NCBI RefSeq assembly: GCF_014055005.1
Contig: NZ_CP059570.1
Coordinates: 2,604,001 to 2,668,000 of the forward strand
Length of the DNA stretch: 64,000 nt
Reading direction: 5' to 3'
DNA from: Neisseria dentiae
GTDB taxonomy: Bacteria > Pseudomonadota > Gammaproteobacteria > Burkholderiales > Neisseriaceae
The translations under genes and the position numbers were made by a program. A model generated the notes under the pieces. That model ran no database searches and had not been told where the DNA came from. It saw only the letters and a list, made by a program, of their open reading frames with translations. Positions 25,863 through 34,435 of the stretch are shown piece by piece (position 1 is the stretch's first letter; each line of letters opens with the position of its first letter).

Positions 25863-26987
25863 ATGACTGTTCAAAACCTTTCCCAAGCCAAGCTCGTTGT
25901 TGTTAAAGTCGGCTCCAGCCTCGTTACCGCCGAAGGGCGCGGCATCGACCAGGCCGCGCTCAACCGCTGGGCAACCCAGATCGCCGAAATCAAATCGCGC
26001 GGCACGGATGTGATTTTCGTGTCCAGCGGCGCGATTGCCGAAGGCGTGAAAAGGCTCGGCTGGCCGAAACGCCCCGTTGCCATCAACGAATTGCAGGCCG
26101 CCGCCGCCGTCGGCCAGATGGGCATCGCGCAGGCTTACGAATACGCTTTTGCCTACCACCAAATCCACACGGCGCAGATTCTGCTCACGCACGAAGACTT
26201 GAGCAACCGCACCCGCTATCTCAATGCGCGCAGCACGCTGCTGACCCTGCTCGAAAAAGGCATCGTGCCGGTGATTAACGAAAACGACACCGTTACCACC
26301 GAAGAAATCAAACTCGGCGATAACGACACTTTGGGCGCACTGGTTACCAATCTGGTTGATGCCGACGCCCTGGTTATCCTCACCGACCAGCAAGGCCTGT
26401 ATGACAGCGACCCGCGCAAAAACCCGCAGGCGCAGTTTATCCGCCGCATCGCCGCCGAACACCCTGATCTGGAGCGCATGGCGGGCGGGGCGGGCAGCGG
26501 CGTGGGCACGGGCGGCATGTATACCAAAGTGTTGGCGGCCAAACGCGCGGCCTTGAGCGGCGCGGCCACCGTGGTTGCTTCGGGGCGGGAGCCTGATGTG
26601 CTGGTGCGCCTGCTGGAAGGCGAAAGCATAGGCACACTGTTTACCAGCGGCCACAGCCGCGTTGCCGCCCGCAAACAATGGCTGCTCGGCCATGTGCAGA
26701 TGGTGGGCAGCCTGGTGGTGGACGACGGGGCGGAAAAAGCGCTCACCGCACACCACCGCAGCCTGCTGCCCGTGGGCTGCGTGCGGGTAAACGGTCATTT
26801 CCACCGGGGCGAGCTGGTGGCGGTGTTGAACACAGAAGGCAGGGAAATCGCCCGTGGTTTGGTCAATTACAGCAGCGGCGAAATCGGCAAAATTTTAAAA
26901 ACGCCGTCTGAACAAATTGCCGCCAAGCTCGGTTATATCAACGAAGAAGAGTTGATACACCGCGACAATATGGCGCTGCACCGCTGA
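25863..26987 (+). CDS. proB: Glutamate 5-kinase
   Basis: ProB phosphorylates L-glutamate in the first step of proline synthesis. The 374-residue protein has the amino-acid kinase domain (VVVKVGSSLVTAEG near residue 12, FVSSGAIAEG, and NENDTVTTEEIKLGDNDTL) and a C-terminal PUA domain (residues of about 280-370). The start is the ATG after AAGAAAGCTTTCC; the frame is open further upstream but that stretch is antisense to the SDR gene. proA is not adjacent. Downstream lies a repeat-rich interval. Confidence 0.97.
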   Translation: MTVQNLSQAKLVVVKVGSSLVTAEGRGIDQAALNRWATQIAEIKSRGTDVIFVSSGAIAEGVKRLGWPKRPVAINELQAAAAVGQMGIAQAYEYAFAYHQIHTAQILLTHEDLSNRTRYLNARSTLLTLLEKGIVPVINENDTVTTEEIKLGDNDTLGALVTNLVDADALVILTDQQGLYDSDPRKNPQAQFIRRIAAEHPDLERMAGGAGSGVGTGGMYTKVLAAKRAALSGAATVVASGREPDVLVRLLEGESIGTLFTSGHSRVAARKQWLLGHVQMVGSLVVDDGAEKALTAHHRSLLPVGCVRVNGHFHRGELVAVLNTEGREIARGLVNYSSGEIGKILKTPSEQIAAKLGYINEEELIHRDNMALHR

Positions 26988-27027
26988 AAGCGGCGGAGCG
27001 GGCAGGGCGGGGCTTTTACAAAAATAC

Positions 27028-27195
27028 CTTAGGGTCTGTCGACGTGACCGGCGAAGTGGTTTTTTGAGGCAAAAACTGCGTATGCAAGGCAAAAAGCGCA
27101 GCAAGGTTGAACACCTTGCGAGCATTTTTAACGCCGCAGACGGGGGATTTTGACCAAAAATACCGCCGTTGCGTTAATTGTCAACAGACCCTAAG
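27028..27195. repeat. 168-bp MITE-like element, copy 1
   Basis: The ends CTTAGGGTCTGTCGAC and GTCAACAGACCCTAAG are inverted with one mismatch. The interior contains GGTATTTTTGGTCAAAATCC and GCGTTAAAAATGCTCGCAAG on the minus strand. The same interior occurs in opposite orientation at 28144-28310. There is no coding potential, so it is probably non-autonomous. Confidence 0.75.
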
Positions 27196-27326
27196 GCCGT
27201 CTGAAAGTATGACAGGGCTGTTACTAAAGCTGTAAAAAGCTGCAAACCGCAGCAGAGAAAAAGAAGTTTTGAGCAGTAAAAATAAGTTTGCCGGCTATGA
27301 AAAATTCAGACGCCCTAATATAGGCT

Positions 27327-27634
27327 GAGACATTTGCAAAAAGCCAATTCCAACCTGAAAACGTTTGTGTCTCGTCATTCCCGCGCAGGCGGGAATCCAG
27401 CCTTAAAATCATCAGGTATTTTATAGTGGATTAAAATAAGAATGCCGAAGTAGGGTAAAACGATTCTTTAGCATATCGCCCAATTGCAAGTTTGAATGCA
27501 GTTATTTCATTTCGGAGTTTTTATTTGAATTCACTATATTTCAATAACTTACAAAAAAACGACTGGATTCCCGCCTGCGCGGTAATGACGGAATCCAAGC
27601 ATTTCAGACGGCCTAAACGACTTGCAAAGGCCTC
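27327..27634. repeat. Palindromic mobile repeat with GAGAC-TTTGCAAA ends (copy B), interrupted
   Basis: The left end is GAGACATTTGCAAAA and the right end CTTGCAAAGGCCTC. dRS3 arms (near 27379 and 27567) and a right-hand DUS lie inside. Perfect AGGCT direct repeats flank it at 27322-27326 and 27635-27639. The middle is split by a TA-targeting MITE at 27424-27540. Without that insertion the element would be about 191 bp, close to copy A. Confidence 0.72.
27424..27540. mobile_element. 117-bp MITE with IS630-like ends
   Basis: The left end TATAGTGGATTAAAATAAGA (continuing ATGCCGAA) closely matches the left end of the IS630 element at 3498. The right end is its imperfect inverse, finishing GAATTCACTATA. 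The element is flanked by TA on both sides and sits between GGTATTT and TTTCAATAACTT. Copy A at 3290-3484 carries the near-equivalent uninterrupted sequence ATATTTTATTTCAATAACTT. It has no coding capacity and was probably mobilised by an IS630-type transposase. Confidence 0.8.
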
Positions 27635-27666
27635 AGGCTGTGAGTAAACAAATTCGGAAAGCAAAC

Positions 27667-28095
27667 ATGATTTCCCTGACCACATTAATCATAGCAGGCA
27701 TATTGTTGGCCGCTGCACTGATTGCCTCTGTGTTGGTGCCGAACCCGGTTACCTGGCTGGTAACGCTGGTATTGGGCGGCCTGTTTTTCTTTATATTGCT
27801 GCCGAAATACCAAGGCGAGCAGCAGGCCGTGAAAAGCGGGGTGGAGATTCAGGCCGCCGTGCAGGAAGTGCGGCAGTGGAGCCGTAAAACGGGAGACGGT
27901 GATTATATCGACCAATATGAAATCATCGCCGTTGCGCCAAACCCGCACAACGGCAAAATCCAAACGTTCGTCAGCCCGCCGATGGCGCAAAACCCCAAGC
28001 CTTATTTGGGCGGCAGCGTTAAGGTGAAGGTGGATTGGTCAAATCCCAAAGCCTATGTGATGGATTTGTCGTTTCTGCCGTTCAAGGTGCATTGA
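27667..28095 (+). CDS. Hypothetical membrane protein, DUF3592-like
   Basis: The 142-residue protein has two hydrophobic helices at the N-terminus (residues of about 3-23 and 26-45). A soluble domain of about 95 residues follows, with YIDQYEIIAVAPNPHNGK and VKVKVDWSNPKAYVMDLSFLP. The second part resembles the beta-rich DUF3592 type, which often contains a VxV-D--NP--Y ending, but this is a weak match. ATG at 27667 is chosen for its GGAAAG site; the upstream extension lies in repeat sequence. It is bracketed by two inverted copies of the 168-bp element, suggesting possible transfer as a unit. Confidence 0.65.
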   Translation: MISLTTLIIAGILLAAALIASVLVPNPVTWLVTLVLGGLFFFILLPKYQGEQQAVKSGVEIQAAVQEVRQWSRKTGDGDYIDQYEIIAVAPNPHNGKIQTFVSPPMAQNPKPYLGGSVKVKVDWSNPKAYVMDLSFLPFKVH

Positions 28096-28143
28096 CATAT
28101 TGGCAACAAAGCAGGGCAGGGCTTGAGGCCGTCTGAAAAGCCA

Positions 28144-28310
28144 TTAGGGAGTTTAGTCAGAAAGCGTTGCGGAGGTATTTTTGGTTAAAATCCGCATCTG
28201 CAGCGTTAAAAATGCTCGCAAGATATCCAATCTTGCTGCGCTTTTTTCCTGGCACCTGTGGATTTTTCCTCAAAAAACCGCTTCGCAAGCATTCTGACTA
28301 CACTCCCTAA
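28144..28310. repeat. 167-bp MITE-like element, copy 2
   Basis: Its ends TTAGGGAGTTTAGTCAGAA and TTCTGACTACACTCCCTAA are inverted with one mismatch. The core (GGTATTTTTGGTTAAAATCC, GCGTTAAAAATGCTCGCAAG, TTGCTGCGCTTTTT) matches copy 1 at 27028-27195 in the opposite orientation. Its right end contains the stop codon of udk. Confidence 0.75.
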
Positions 28311-28936
28311 AGCTGTTCTTGCAGCACCGCCTCGATTTTGGCGATCAACACGTCCACCGCCACATTGTTCTGTTCGTCGCAGGGGATAATCATGTGTGCA
28401 TAGCGTTTGGTCGGCTCGACAAACTGGTTGTGCATGGGGCGGACTTGGCCGGTATATTGCGCCACCACCGATTCCACCGAGCGCCCGCGTTCTTCAATAT
28501 CGCGCAGCATTCTGCGGATAAAGCGCAAATCGGCATCGGTATCGACAAACAGCTTGATGTCCATCAGATTGCGGATTTTTTCATCATATAAGGCCAAAAT
28601 CCCTTCCAAAATAATCACGTCCACCGGCTCTTGGCGGATGGTTTCCGCCGCACGCAGATAGGTTTTGTAGTTATGCTGCGGCAATTCCACCGCTTTGCGT
28701 TGCAAAAGCTGCGTCAGGTGTGCGTGAAGCAGGTCGTTGTCATAGGCGCAGGGGTGGTCGTAGTTTTGCCGCTGCCGCTCTTCAAACGAAAGGTGCGGCT
28801 GGTCAACATAGTAATAATCCTGCTCGATAATCGTGATCGAACGGCCGCTGAAACGGCGGTATATCGCTTGCGATACAGTGGTTTTGCCGGAGCCGGAACC
28901 GCCGGCTACGCCGATAATCACAGGTTTTTTCATCAT
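28307..28936 (-). CDS. udk: Uridine kinase
   Basis: Udk phosphorylates uridine and cytidine with ATP or GTP in pyrimidine salvage. The 209-residue protein has the P-loop GGSGSGKTT at residues 11-19, the family motif FEERQRQNYDHPCAYD, the ILEGILAL Walker-B-like segment and the lid RRMLRDIEERGR. The start at 28936 begins MMKKPVIIG; the second Met is equally possible. The stop codon lies within a 167-bp repeat element, which may have replaced the native 3' flank. It diverges from parB. Confidence 0.96.
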   Translation of the reverse strand: MMKKPVIIGVAGGSGSGKTTVSQAIYRRFSGRSITIIEQDYYYVDQPHLSFEERQRQNYDHPCAYDNDLLHAHLTQLLQRKAVELPQHNYKTYLRAAETIRQEPVDVIILEGILALYDEKIRNLMDIKLFVDTDADLRFIRRMLRDIEERGRSVESVVAQYTGQVRPMHNQFVEPTKRYAHMIIPCDEQNNVAVDVLIAKIEAVLQEQL

Positions 28937-29073
28937 TAACTGTTCCGAAAGAAAATGAGCGGTATTATATCAAGAAAAACAGTGCAGCCCGAAGGTAGGG
29001 CAGATGCCTCTGCCTGTGCGCCCGAACGCAATATCCGATACAATTAAGGCCGTCTGAAAAAAGGAACCACCAC

Positions 29074-29934
29074 ATGACAAAACCCAAAGGCGGCTTAGGC
29101 CGCGGCTTAGATTCACTGATTTCCAACAATATCGACGACGGCGGTAACGACCGCCTCACCACGGTTGCCGTGTCCGACATACAGCCCGGCCGCTACCAGC
29201 CGCGCGTGCAGATGGACGACGAAGCCCTGCACGAGTTGGCCGAATCCATTAAAGCCCAAGGCGTTATCCAACCCGTTATCGTGCGCGAACGCGGCCTGTC
29301 GCAATACGAGCTGATTGCCGGCGAGCGCCGCTGGCGCGCCAGCCAACTGGCCGGATTAACCGAGATCCCCGTGGTGGTCAAAAGTATTAGCGACGAAGCC
29401 GCCCTGGCGATGGGTCTGATTGAAAACCTGCAACGCGAAAACCTCAACCCCATCGAAGAAGCGCGCGGCTTGAAACGCTTGGCCGACGAATTCAGCTTAA
29501 CGCACGAAACCATCGCCAAAGCCGTGGGAAAAAGCCGCAGCGCCATTTCCAATAGCTTGCGTCTTTTGGGCTTGCCCGAACCGGTGCAGGATATGCTCTA
29601 CCAGCGCCGTTTGGAAATGGGCCACGCCCGCGCCCTGTTAACCCTGCCGGTGGTCGACCAACTGCTGTTGGCTCAAAAAGCCGTAAAAAACGGGTGGTCG
29701 GTGCGCGAGGTCGAACGCCGCAGCCAGTTGATGCATCAAGGCAAAAAGGCGGAAACCATCAAAAAAATCAACCCCGATATCCGCCGTTTGAACGATGCCA
29801 TTACCGACAAACTGGGCGTGAATGCCGAAGTGCAGACCCGGAACCAGAAAAAAGGCAAAATCGTTTTGTATTTCGATACCCCCGAAACGCTGGAAAACCT
29901 GCTGCAGCAACTCGGGGTGGAATATGATGCTTAA
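29074..29934 (+). CDS. parB: Chromosome partitioning protein ParB
   Basis: ParB binds parS sites, hydrolyses CTP and spreads as a clamp to organise the chromosome origin. The 286-residue protein has the N-terminal partner-binding segment (KPKGGLGRGLDSL), the CTPase/ParB domain (GVIQPVIVR, then LIAGERRWRAS near residue 85), a helix-turn-helix (HETIAKAVGKSRSAISNSLRL) and a C-terminal dimerisation domain. parA is not upstream; the neighbour is udk in the opposite direction. No TGTTTCACGTGAAACA-like parS was noticed in this window. Confidence 0.96.
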   Translation: MTKPKGGLGRGLDSLISNNIDDGGNDRLTTVAVSDIQPGRYQPRVQMDDEALHELAESIKAQGVIQPVIVRERGLSQYELIAGERRWRASQLAGLTEIPVVVKSISDEAALAMGLIENLQRENLNPIEEARGLKRLADEFSLTHETIAKAVGKSRSAISNSLRLLGLPEPVQDMLYQRRLEMGHARALLTLPVVDQLLLAQKAVKNGWSVREVERRSQLMHQGKKAETIKKINPDIRRLNDAITDKLGVNAEVQTRNQKKGKIVLYFDTPETLENLLQQLGVEYDA

Positions 29935-29954
29935 ACCGCTGTAGTTGCCCGATG

Positions 29955-29990
29955 AGGCCGTCTGAAAAAATCAGGCGGCCTTTGTTTTGA
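29955..29990 (+). terminator. DUS-based terminator after parB
   Basis: AGGCCGTCTGA (29955-29965) pairs with TCAGGCGGCCT (29971-29981), with one G-T pair, and is followed by TTGTTTT. It is a short-loop hairpin in which a DUS forms one arm. Confidence 0.75.
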
Positions 29991-30170
29991 TATAAACAAC
30001 TTATAAAAGCTAAGAAAAAAAGCAGATTATGCACAAATAGGCAAAGATTCCGCTGTTTAATTTTTAATATAATGTAGTATCATGTAGTGGCTTTTAGGCG
30101 GTGTACCGAACGGCGCGGAAATAAAACAAAACCGAGTCAGATATTTGATTCACAAAGGTTAACAATTGTC

Positions 30171-30199
30171 TTGACGCTTAAACACATCTTGATTATAGT
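30171..30199 (+). promoter_or_regulatory. Sigma70 promoter of the ATP synthase operon
   Basis: The -35 hexamer TTGACG (30171-30176) and -10 hexamer TATAGT (30194-30199) are separated by exactly 17 bases. The promoter lies 34 bases before atpI. A second TATAAT at 30068-30073 lacks a good -35 partner. Confidence 0.75.
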
Positions 30200-30232
30200 A
30201 GCCCCGCTTAATCTGCCTTCGGCTTACGTTAT

Positions 30233-30586
30233 ATGAATAAGATTGTGTATGCGCAAATCGCGGCATTGGCGGTAACGGCTGCGTTATGCGCCCTTGTAAG
30301 CGGCAGTAGCGGTTTTTGGTCTGCCTTGGCAGGCGGGTTGAGTTACTTGCTGCCCTCGGCAACTGCGGTATTACTTCTAAAAATTTTCAGGCCATACCCG
30401 CAATGGGCGGGAAAGATATTTCTGCTGGGAGAAGGTTTAAAAGTAATGCTGGCTTTGGTGTTGATGCTGGTTGTTTTCGCAATCTGGCATGAAACGCTGA
30501 AATTCCTGCCCTTTGTCGCAGGGTTGTTTGTAGTCAGCCATCTGGTTTTTTTAGCATTGTTGAGAGTTAGAGACTATGGCAGGTGA
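30233..30586 (+). CDS. atpI: ATP synthase subunit I
   Basis: AtpI helps assemble the c-ring of the Fo sector and is not part of the finished enzyme. The 117-residue protein has four predicted membrane helices (residues of about 5-23, 28-49, 62-84 and 90-110). It is the first gene of the operon and overlaps atpB by 11 bases. Its sequence is poorly conserved, as usual for this subunit; position supports the call as much as sequence. Confidence 0.88.
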   Translation: MNKIVYAQIAALAVTAALCALVSGSSGFWSALAGGLSYLLPSATAVLLLKIFRPYPQWAGKIFLLGEGLKVMLALVLMLVVFAIWHETLKFLPFVAGLFVVSHLVFLALLRVRDYGR

Positions 30587-31442
30587 ATCGATGACTGCTG
30601 CCGACTACATCAAGCACCACTTACAGAGCTTGACGAGTCTGCAGGATGTAACCCAAGGGCAAGGCCTGAAAAATATCGCCGATTTTTCATTTATCAACCT
30701 GGATGCAATCTTTTTTGCCGTGGTTTTGGGAGTGATCGGCAGCTTCTTTCTGTGGCGCGGTGCCAAAAAGGCGACTCCCGGCGTTCCCGGGCGTTTTCAG
30801 GCGGCCGTAGAAATACTCTTCGAATTTGTGGACGATATGTGTAAAAGCATCGTGCACAACGAGCAATCACGCAAATTCGTAGCCCCGCTGGGCTTAACGC
30901 TGTTTGTGTGGATTTTCCTGATGAACGCAATGGACTTGCTGCCGGTAGATTTGCTGCCCTTGGGCTGGCAGATGGCAACCGGTGAGCACCACGCCCTGCT
31001 GCGTGTCGTGCCTACTGCAGATTTGAACACCACTTTGGCGTTGGCTATCGGCGTGTTGCTGATCTGTCTCTACTATAATGTCAAAATCAAAGGATTCGGC
31101 GGCTGGATGCACGAAATGTTCACCGCACCTTTCGGTCCTTGGCTGGCTCCTGCCAACTTTATCCTGAATATCGTAGAATTCCTGTCTAAAACCGTATCGC
31201 ACGGTATGCGGTTGTTCGGCAATATGTATGCCGGCGAGCTGGTGTTCCTGCTGATTGCATTGCTGGGCGGTGCTTGGGCGGTGTCCGGCAGTATCGGTGT
31301 GATGGATCCGGTTATGTTCGTATTCCATATCCTTGCCGGTATGGTGTGGGCTATTTTCCATATTTTGGTTATTACCCTTCAGGCATTTATCTTCATGGCT
31401 TTGGCTTTCGTGTATATCGGCCAGGCACATGACGCACACTAA
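30576..31442 (+). CDS. atpB: ATP synthase subunit a
   Basis: Subunit a forms the two proton half-channels against the c-ring. The 288-residue protein carries the essential arginine in the motif KTVSHGMRLFGNMYAGELV (helix 4 region, near residue 210) and the C-terminal helix QAFIFMALAFVYIGQAHD. The ATG at 30576 overlaps the atpI end. An internal ATG six codons later is an alternative start. Confidence 0.97.
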   Translation: MAGESMTAADYIKHHLQSLTSLQDVTQGQGLKNIADFSFINLDAIFFAVVLGVIGSFFLWRGAKKATPGVPGRFQAAVEILFEFVDDMCKSIVHNEQSRKFVAPLGLTLFVWIFLMNAMDLLPVDLLPLGWQMATGEHHALLRVVPTADLNTTLALAIGVLLICLYYNVKIKGFGGWMHEMFTAPFGPWLAPANFILNIVEFLSKTVSHGMRLFGNMYAGELVFLLIALLGGAWAVSGSIGVMDPVMFVFHILAGMVWAIFHILVITLQAFIFMALAFVYIGQAHDAH

Positions 31443-31531
31443 AAAATTAAATTTAATGATGTTTGCCGTTTTTAAGTAAGTAGTTTTTCCAACGTAGTTT
31501 TAACCTTTGTTTTTTATTAAGGAGTTTTAAA

Positions 31532-31765
31532 ATGGGTTTGATTGCTATCGCATGTGGTCTGATTGTTGCTTTGGGCGCTTTGGGTGCATCCATCGGCATC
31601 GCCATGGTAGGTTCTAAATATTTGGAATCTTCTGCACGCCAGCCTGAGCTGATTGGCCCGCTGCAAACCAAACTGTTCCTGATTGCCGGTTTGATTGATG
31701 CCGCATTCCTGATCGGTGTGGCCATTGCCCTGCTGTTTGCCTTCGTTAACCCGTTTGCAGGCTAA
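31532..31765 (+). CDS. atpE: ATP synthase subunit c
   Basis: Subunit c forms the rotating membrane ring. The 77-residue hairpin protein has two helices (residues of about 3-27 and 46-73) joined by the polar loop ARQPEL. The ion-carrying acid is Asp in AGLIDAAFLIGVAIAL, and the Na+-type ligand set is absent, so it should be proton-coupled. The start follows AAGGAGTTTT. Confidence 0.97.
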   Translation: MGLIAIACGLIVALGALGASIGIAMVGSKYLESSARQPELIGPLQTKLFLIAGLIDAAFLIGVAIALLFAFVNPFAG

Positions 31766-31839
31766 TCCTAACGGCAAGCTGCTTTCATGCAGATGAAACA
31801 CCGTTTGTTTGATTAACCCTAATACGAAGGTTAAGTAAA

Positions 31840-32310
31840 GTGAATATCAATGCAACCTTATTTGCGCAGTTAATCGTATTTTTCGGTCTGGTATGGTTCA
31901 CCATGAAATTTGTGTGGCCGCCGATTGCAAAAGCGTTAGACGAGCGCGCCGACAAAATCGCCGAAGGTTTGGCAGCAGCCGAACGCGGTAAGAGCGATTT
32001 TGAACAGGCAGAAAAGAAAGTTGCAGAACTCTTGGCCGATGGGCGTAACCAGGTTGCCGAAATGGTGGCCAACGCCGAAAAACGTGCAGCCAAAATCGTA
32101 GAAGAAGCCAAAGAACAGGCTTCCCACGAAGCTGCCCGTATTACAGCACAGGCCAAAGCCGATGTGGAACAGGAAACCAACCGCGCCCGTGAAGCTTTGC
32201 GCGAACAGGTTGCCGCATTGGCTGTTAAAGGTGCCGAATCTATTTTGCGTAGCGAAGTCAATGCCGACAAGCATGCGCAAATGCTCAGCGCCCTGAAACA
32301 GGAGCTGTAA
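31840..32310 (+). CDS. atpF: ATP synthase subunit b
   Basis: Subunit b is the peripheral stalk that holds the F1 head stationary. The 156-residue protein has an N-terminal membrane helix (residues of about 4-24) followed by a long charged, alanine-rich coiled coil. It starts with GTG (TAAAGTGAATATC) after AAGGTTAAG. Four bases separate it from atpH. Confidence 0.96.
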   Translation: MNINATLFAQLIVFFGLVWFTMKFVWPPIAKALDERADKIAEGLAAAERGKSDFEQAEKKVAELLADGRNQVAEMVANAEKRAAKIVEEAKEQASHEAARITAQAKADVEQETNRAREALREQVAALAVKGAESILRSEVNADKHAQMLSALKQEL

Positions 32311-32314
32311 TCTT

Positions 32315-32848
32315 ATGGCTGAGTTCGCAACGATTGCCAGACCCTATGCGAAAGCATTGTTTGGTTTGGCTCAAGAGAAAAACCAAATAGAGTCTTGGTT
32401 GGGCGGACTGAAAGAGCTGGCGTCTGTTGTGCAGCAGGAAAAAGTTGCGGCGTTTATCGAACAGCCCGAAAAAAGCGCTTCAGAGAAAGTTGAAGCACTG
32501 GCCGGTTTGGTAGGTTTAAGCAACCCTAATCTGAAAAATTTTGTATCGGTGCTAGCCGAGCAAAAACGCTTACAGATTCTCCCTGAAGTTTATGCACAAT
32601 TTCAAGACTTAACCTTGGCACTGAATCACACCAAACGGGCCGTCATTTACAGCGCTTATCCGCTGAGCGATGCCCAGTTGAAAGATTTGACCGCCGACTT
32701 GCAAAAACGTTTCGGCACCAATTTGGAAGCAGTTACCAAAGTGGATCCCGAACTAATCGGTGGCGTTAAAGTGGAAATCGGTGACCAAGTACTGGATTTG
32801 TCGTTACAAGGTAAATTAAACGCCTTGTATACGGCTATGACAAATTAG
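32315..32848 (+). CDS. atpH: ATP synthase subunit delta
   Basis: Subunit delta links the alpha subunits to the peripheral stalk. The 177-residue protein begins with the typical ATIARPYAKALFGLA and ends in the conserved C-terminal region TKVDPELIGGVKVEIGDQVL. Its position between atpF and atpA is canonical. Confidence 0.96.
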   Translation: MAEFATIARPYAKALFGLAQEKNQIESWLGGLKELASVVQQEKVAAFIEQPEKSASEKVEALAGLVGLSNPNLKNFVSVLAEQKRLQILPEVYAQFQDLTLALNHTKRAVIYSAYPLSDAQLKDLTADLQKRFGTNLEAVTKVDPELIGGVKVEIGDQVLDLSLQGKLNALYTAMTN

Positions 32849-32858
32849 GAGAGTTTTC

Positions 32859-34403
32859 ATGCAGCTTAATCCTGCTGAAATTAGCGATTTGATTAAAGCC
32901 AAAATCGAAAATCTGTCGGTAAATGCAGAGGTGCGCACCCGCGGCACCGTTATTTCCGTAACCGACGGTATTGTTCGTATTCACGGCTTGTCAGACGTTA
33001 TGCAAGGTGAAATGCTTGAGTTCCCCGGCAACACTTTCGGCCTGGCAATGAACTTGGAGCGCGACTCCGTCGGTGCCGTGGTGTTGGGTGAATACGAGCA
33101 TATTAAAGAAGGCGATGAAGTTAAATGTACCGGCCGCATTTTGGAAGTGCCCATCGGTCGCGAACTGGTAGGCCGCGTTGTGAATGCGCTGGGCCAACCC
33201 ATTGACGGCAAAGGCCCGATTAACACAACTTTAACCGCCCCGATTGAGAAAATTGCACCGGGCGTGATTGCACGCCAATCGGTAGACCAACCCATGCAAA
33301 CCGGTTTGAAATCTATCGATTCAATGGTACCTATCGGCCGTGGCCAGCGTGAGCTGATTATTGGCGACCGCCAAACCGGCAAAACAGCCGTTGCATTGGA
33401 TGCCATCGTTAACCAAAAAGGCACAGGTGTTATTTGTATTTATGTTGCCGTTGGTCAAAAAGCATCTTCTATTGCCAACGTAGTACGCAAATTGGAAGAG
33501 TACGGCGCAATGGAGCACACAATTGTTGTGGCCGCAACTGCGTCTGAAGCTGCCGCTCTGCAATTTATTGCACCGTATGCCGGTTGCACGATGGGCGAAT
33601 TTTTCCGCGACCGCGGTGAAGATGCGCTGATTGTGTATGACGATTTGTCCAAGCAGGCCGTTGCCTATCGCCAGATTTCACTGCTGCTGCGCCGCCCCCC
33701 GGGCCGCGAAGCCTACCCCGGCGATGTGTTCTACCTGCACAGCCGCTTGTTGGAGCGTGCGGCACGTATCAACGCGGATGAGGTTGAGCGTCTGACCAAT
33801 GGTGAAGTAAAAGGCAAAACCGGTTCGTTGACTGCACTGCCGATTATCGAAACCCAGGCGGGCGACGTATCTGCATTCGTGCCGACCAACGTTATTTCCA
33901 TTACAGACGGCCAGATTTTCTTGGAAACCGATTTGTTTAACTCAGGCATCCGCCCTGCGATCAACGCCGGTATTTCCGTATCGCGCGTAGGCGGTGCGGC
34001 GCAGACCAAAGTTATTAAGAAATTGGGCGGCGGTATCCGTTTGGCATTGGCTCAGTATCGCGAATTGGCGGCATTCTCGCAGTTTGCTTCCGATTTGGAC
34101 GAAGCAACCCGCAAACAGCTGCAACACGGTGAAGTGGTTACTGAATTGATGAAACAAAAACAATTCAGCACTCTTAACACCGCTGAAATGGCGTTGACCC
34201 TGTGGGCGATTAACAACGGTTCATACGCAGACGTTCCGGTTTCTAAAGCATTGGCTTTCGAAGCGGACTTCCTGAGCTATGTGAGAACCCAGCATCCCGC
34301 TGTTTTAGATGCCATTAATGCTTCAGGTGCAATGTCTGATGAAAACGAGCAAGTGCTGGCTCAGGCGATGAAATCCTTTAAATCTTCTTACAGCTACGCG
34401 TAA
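32859..34403 (+). CDS. atpA: ATP synthase subunit alpha
   Basis: Alpha is the non-catalytic nucleotide-binding subunit of F1. The 514-residue protein has the Walker A motif GDRQTGKT near residue 170, the beta-barrel N-terminal domain, and the F1 signature region (PAINAGISVSRVGGAAQ near residue 365). The start follows AGGAGAGTTTTC. Confidence 0.98.
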   Translation: MQLNPAEISDLIKAKIENLSVNAEVRTRGTVISVTDGIVRIHGLSDVMQGEMLEFPGNTFGLAMNLERDSVGAVVLGEYEHIKEGDEVKCTGRILEVPIGRELVGRVVNALGQPIDGKGPINTTLTAPIEKIAPGVIARQSVDQPMQTGLKSIDSMVPIGRGQRELIIGDRQTGKTAVALDAIVNQKGTGVICIYVAVGQKASSIANVVRKLEEYGAMEHTIVVAATASEAAALQFIAPYAGCTMGEFFRDRGEDALIVYDDLSKQAVAYRQISLLLRRPPGREAYPGDVFYLHSRLLERAARINADEVERLTNGEVKGKTGSLTALPIIETQAGDVSAFVPTNVISITDGQIFLETDLFNSGIRPAINAGISVSRVGGAAQTKVIKKLGGGIRLALAQYRELAAFSQFASDLDEATRKQLQHGEVVTELMKQKQFSTLNTAEMALTLWAINNGSYADVPVSKALAFEADFLSYVRTQHPAVLDAINASGAMSDENEQVLAQAMKSFKSSYSYA

Positions 34404-34435
34404 GCATTCTAAAAGAAAGATGAAAGGAGTCTGAA

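Larger units (their letters stand above)
26988..27666. other. Repeat-rich intergenic region
   Basis: This 679-bp interval holds no gene that I can support. It contains, in order, a 168-bp inverted-repeat element (27028-27195), a DUS near 27195, an AT-rich spacer, and a GAGACATTTGCAAAA-ended palindromic element (27327-27634) that is itself interrupted by a 117-bp MITE (27424-27540). It appears to be a hot spot for non-autonomous insertions. Confidence 0.75.

Noticed and set aside
25608..26804. Upstream extension of the SDR gene to give a 637-residue protein
   Set aside because: The extension runs antisense to proB, while the SDR has its own ribosome binding site and canonical N-terminus at 25610.
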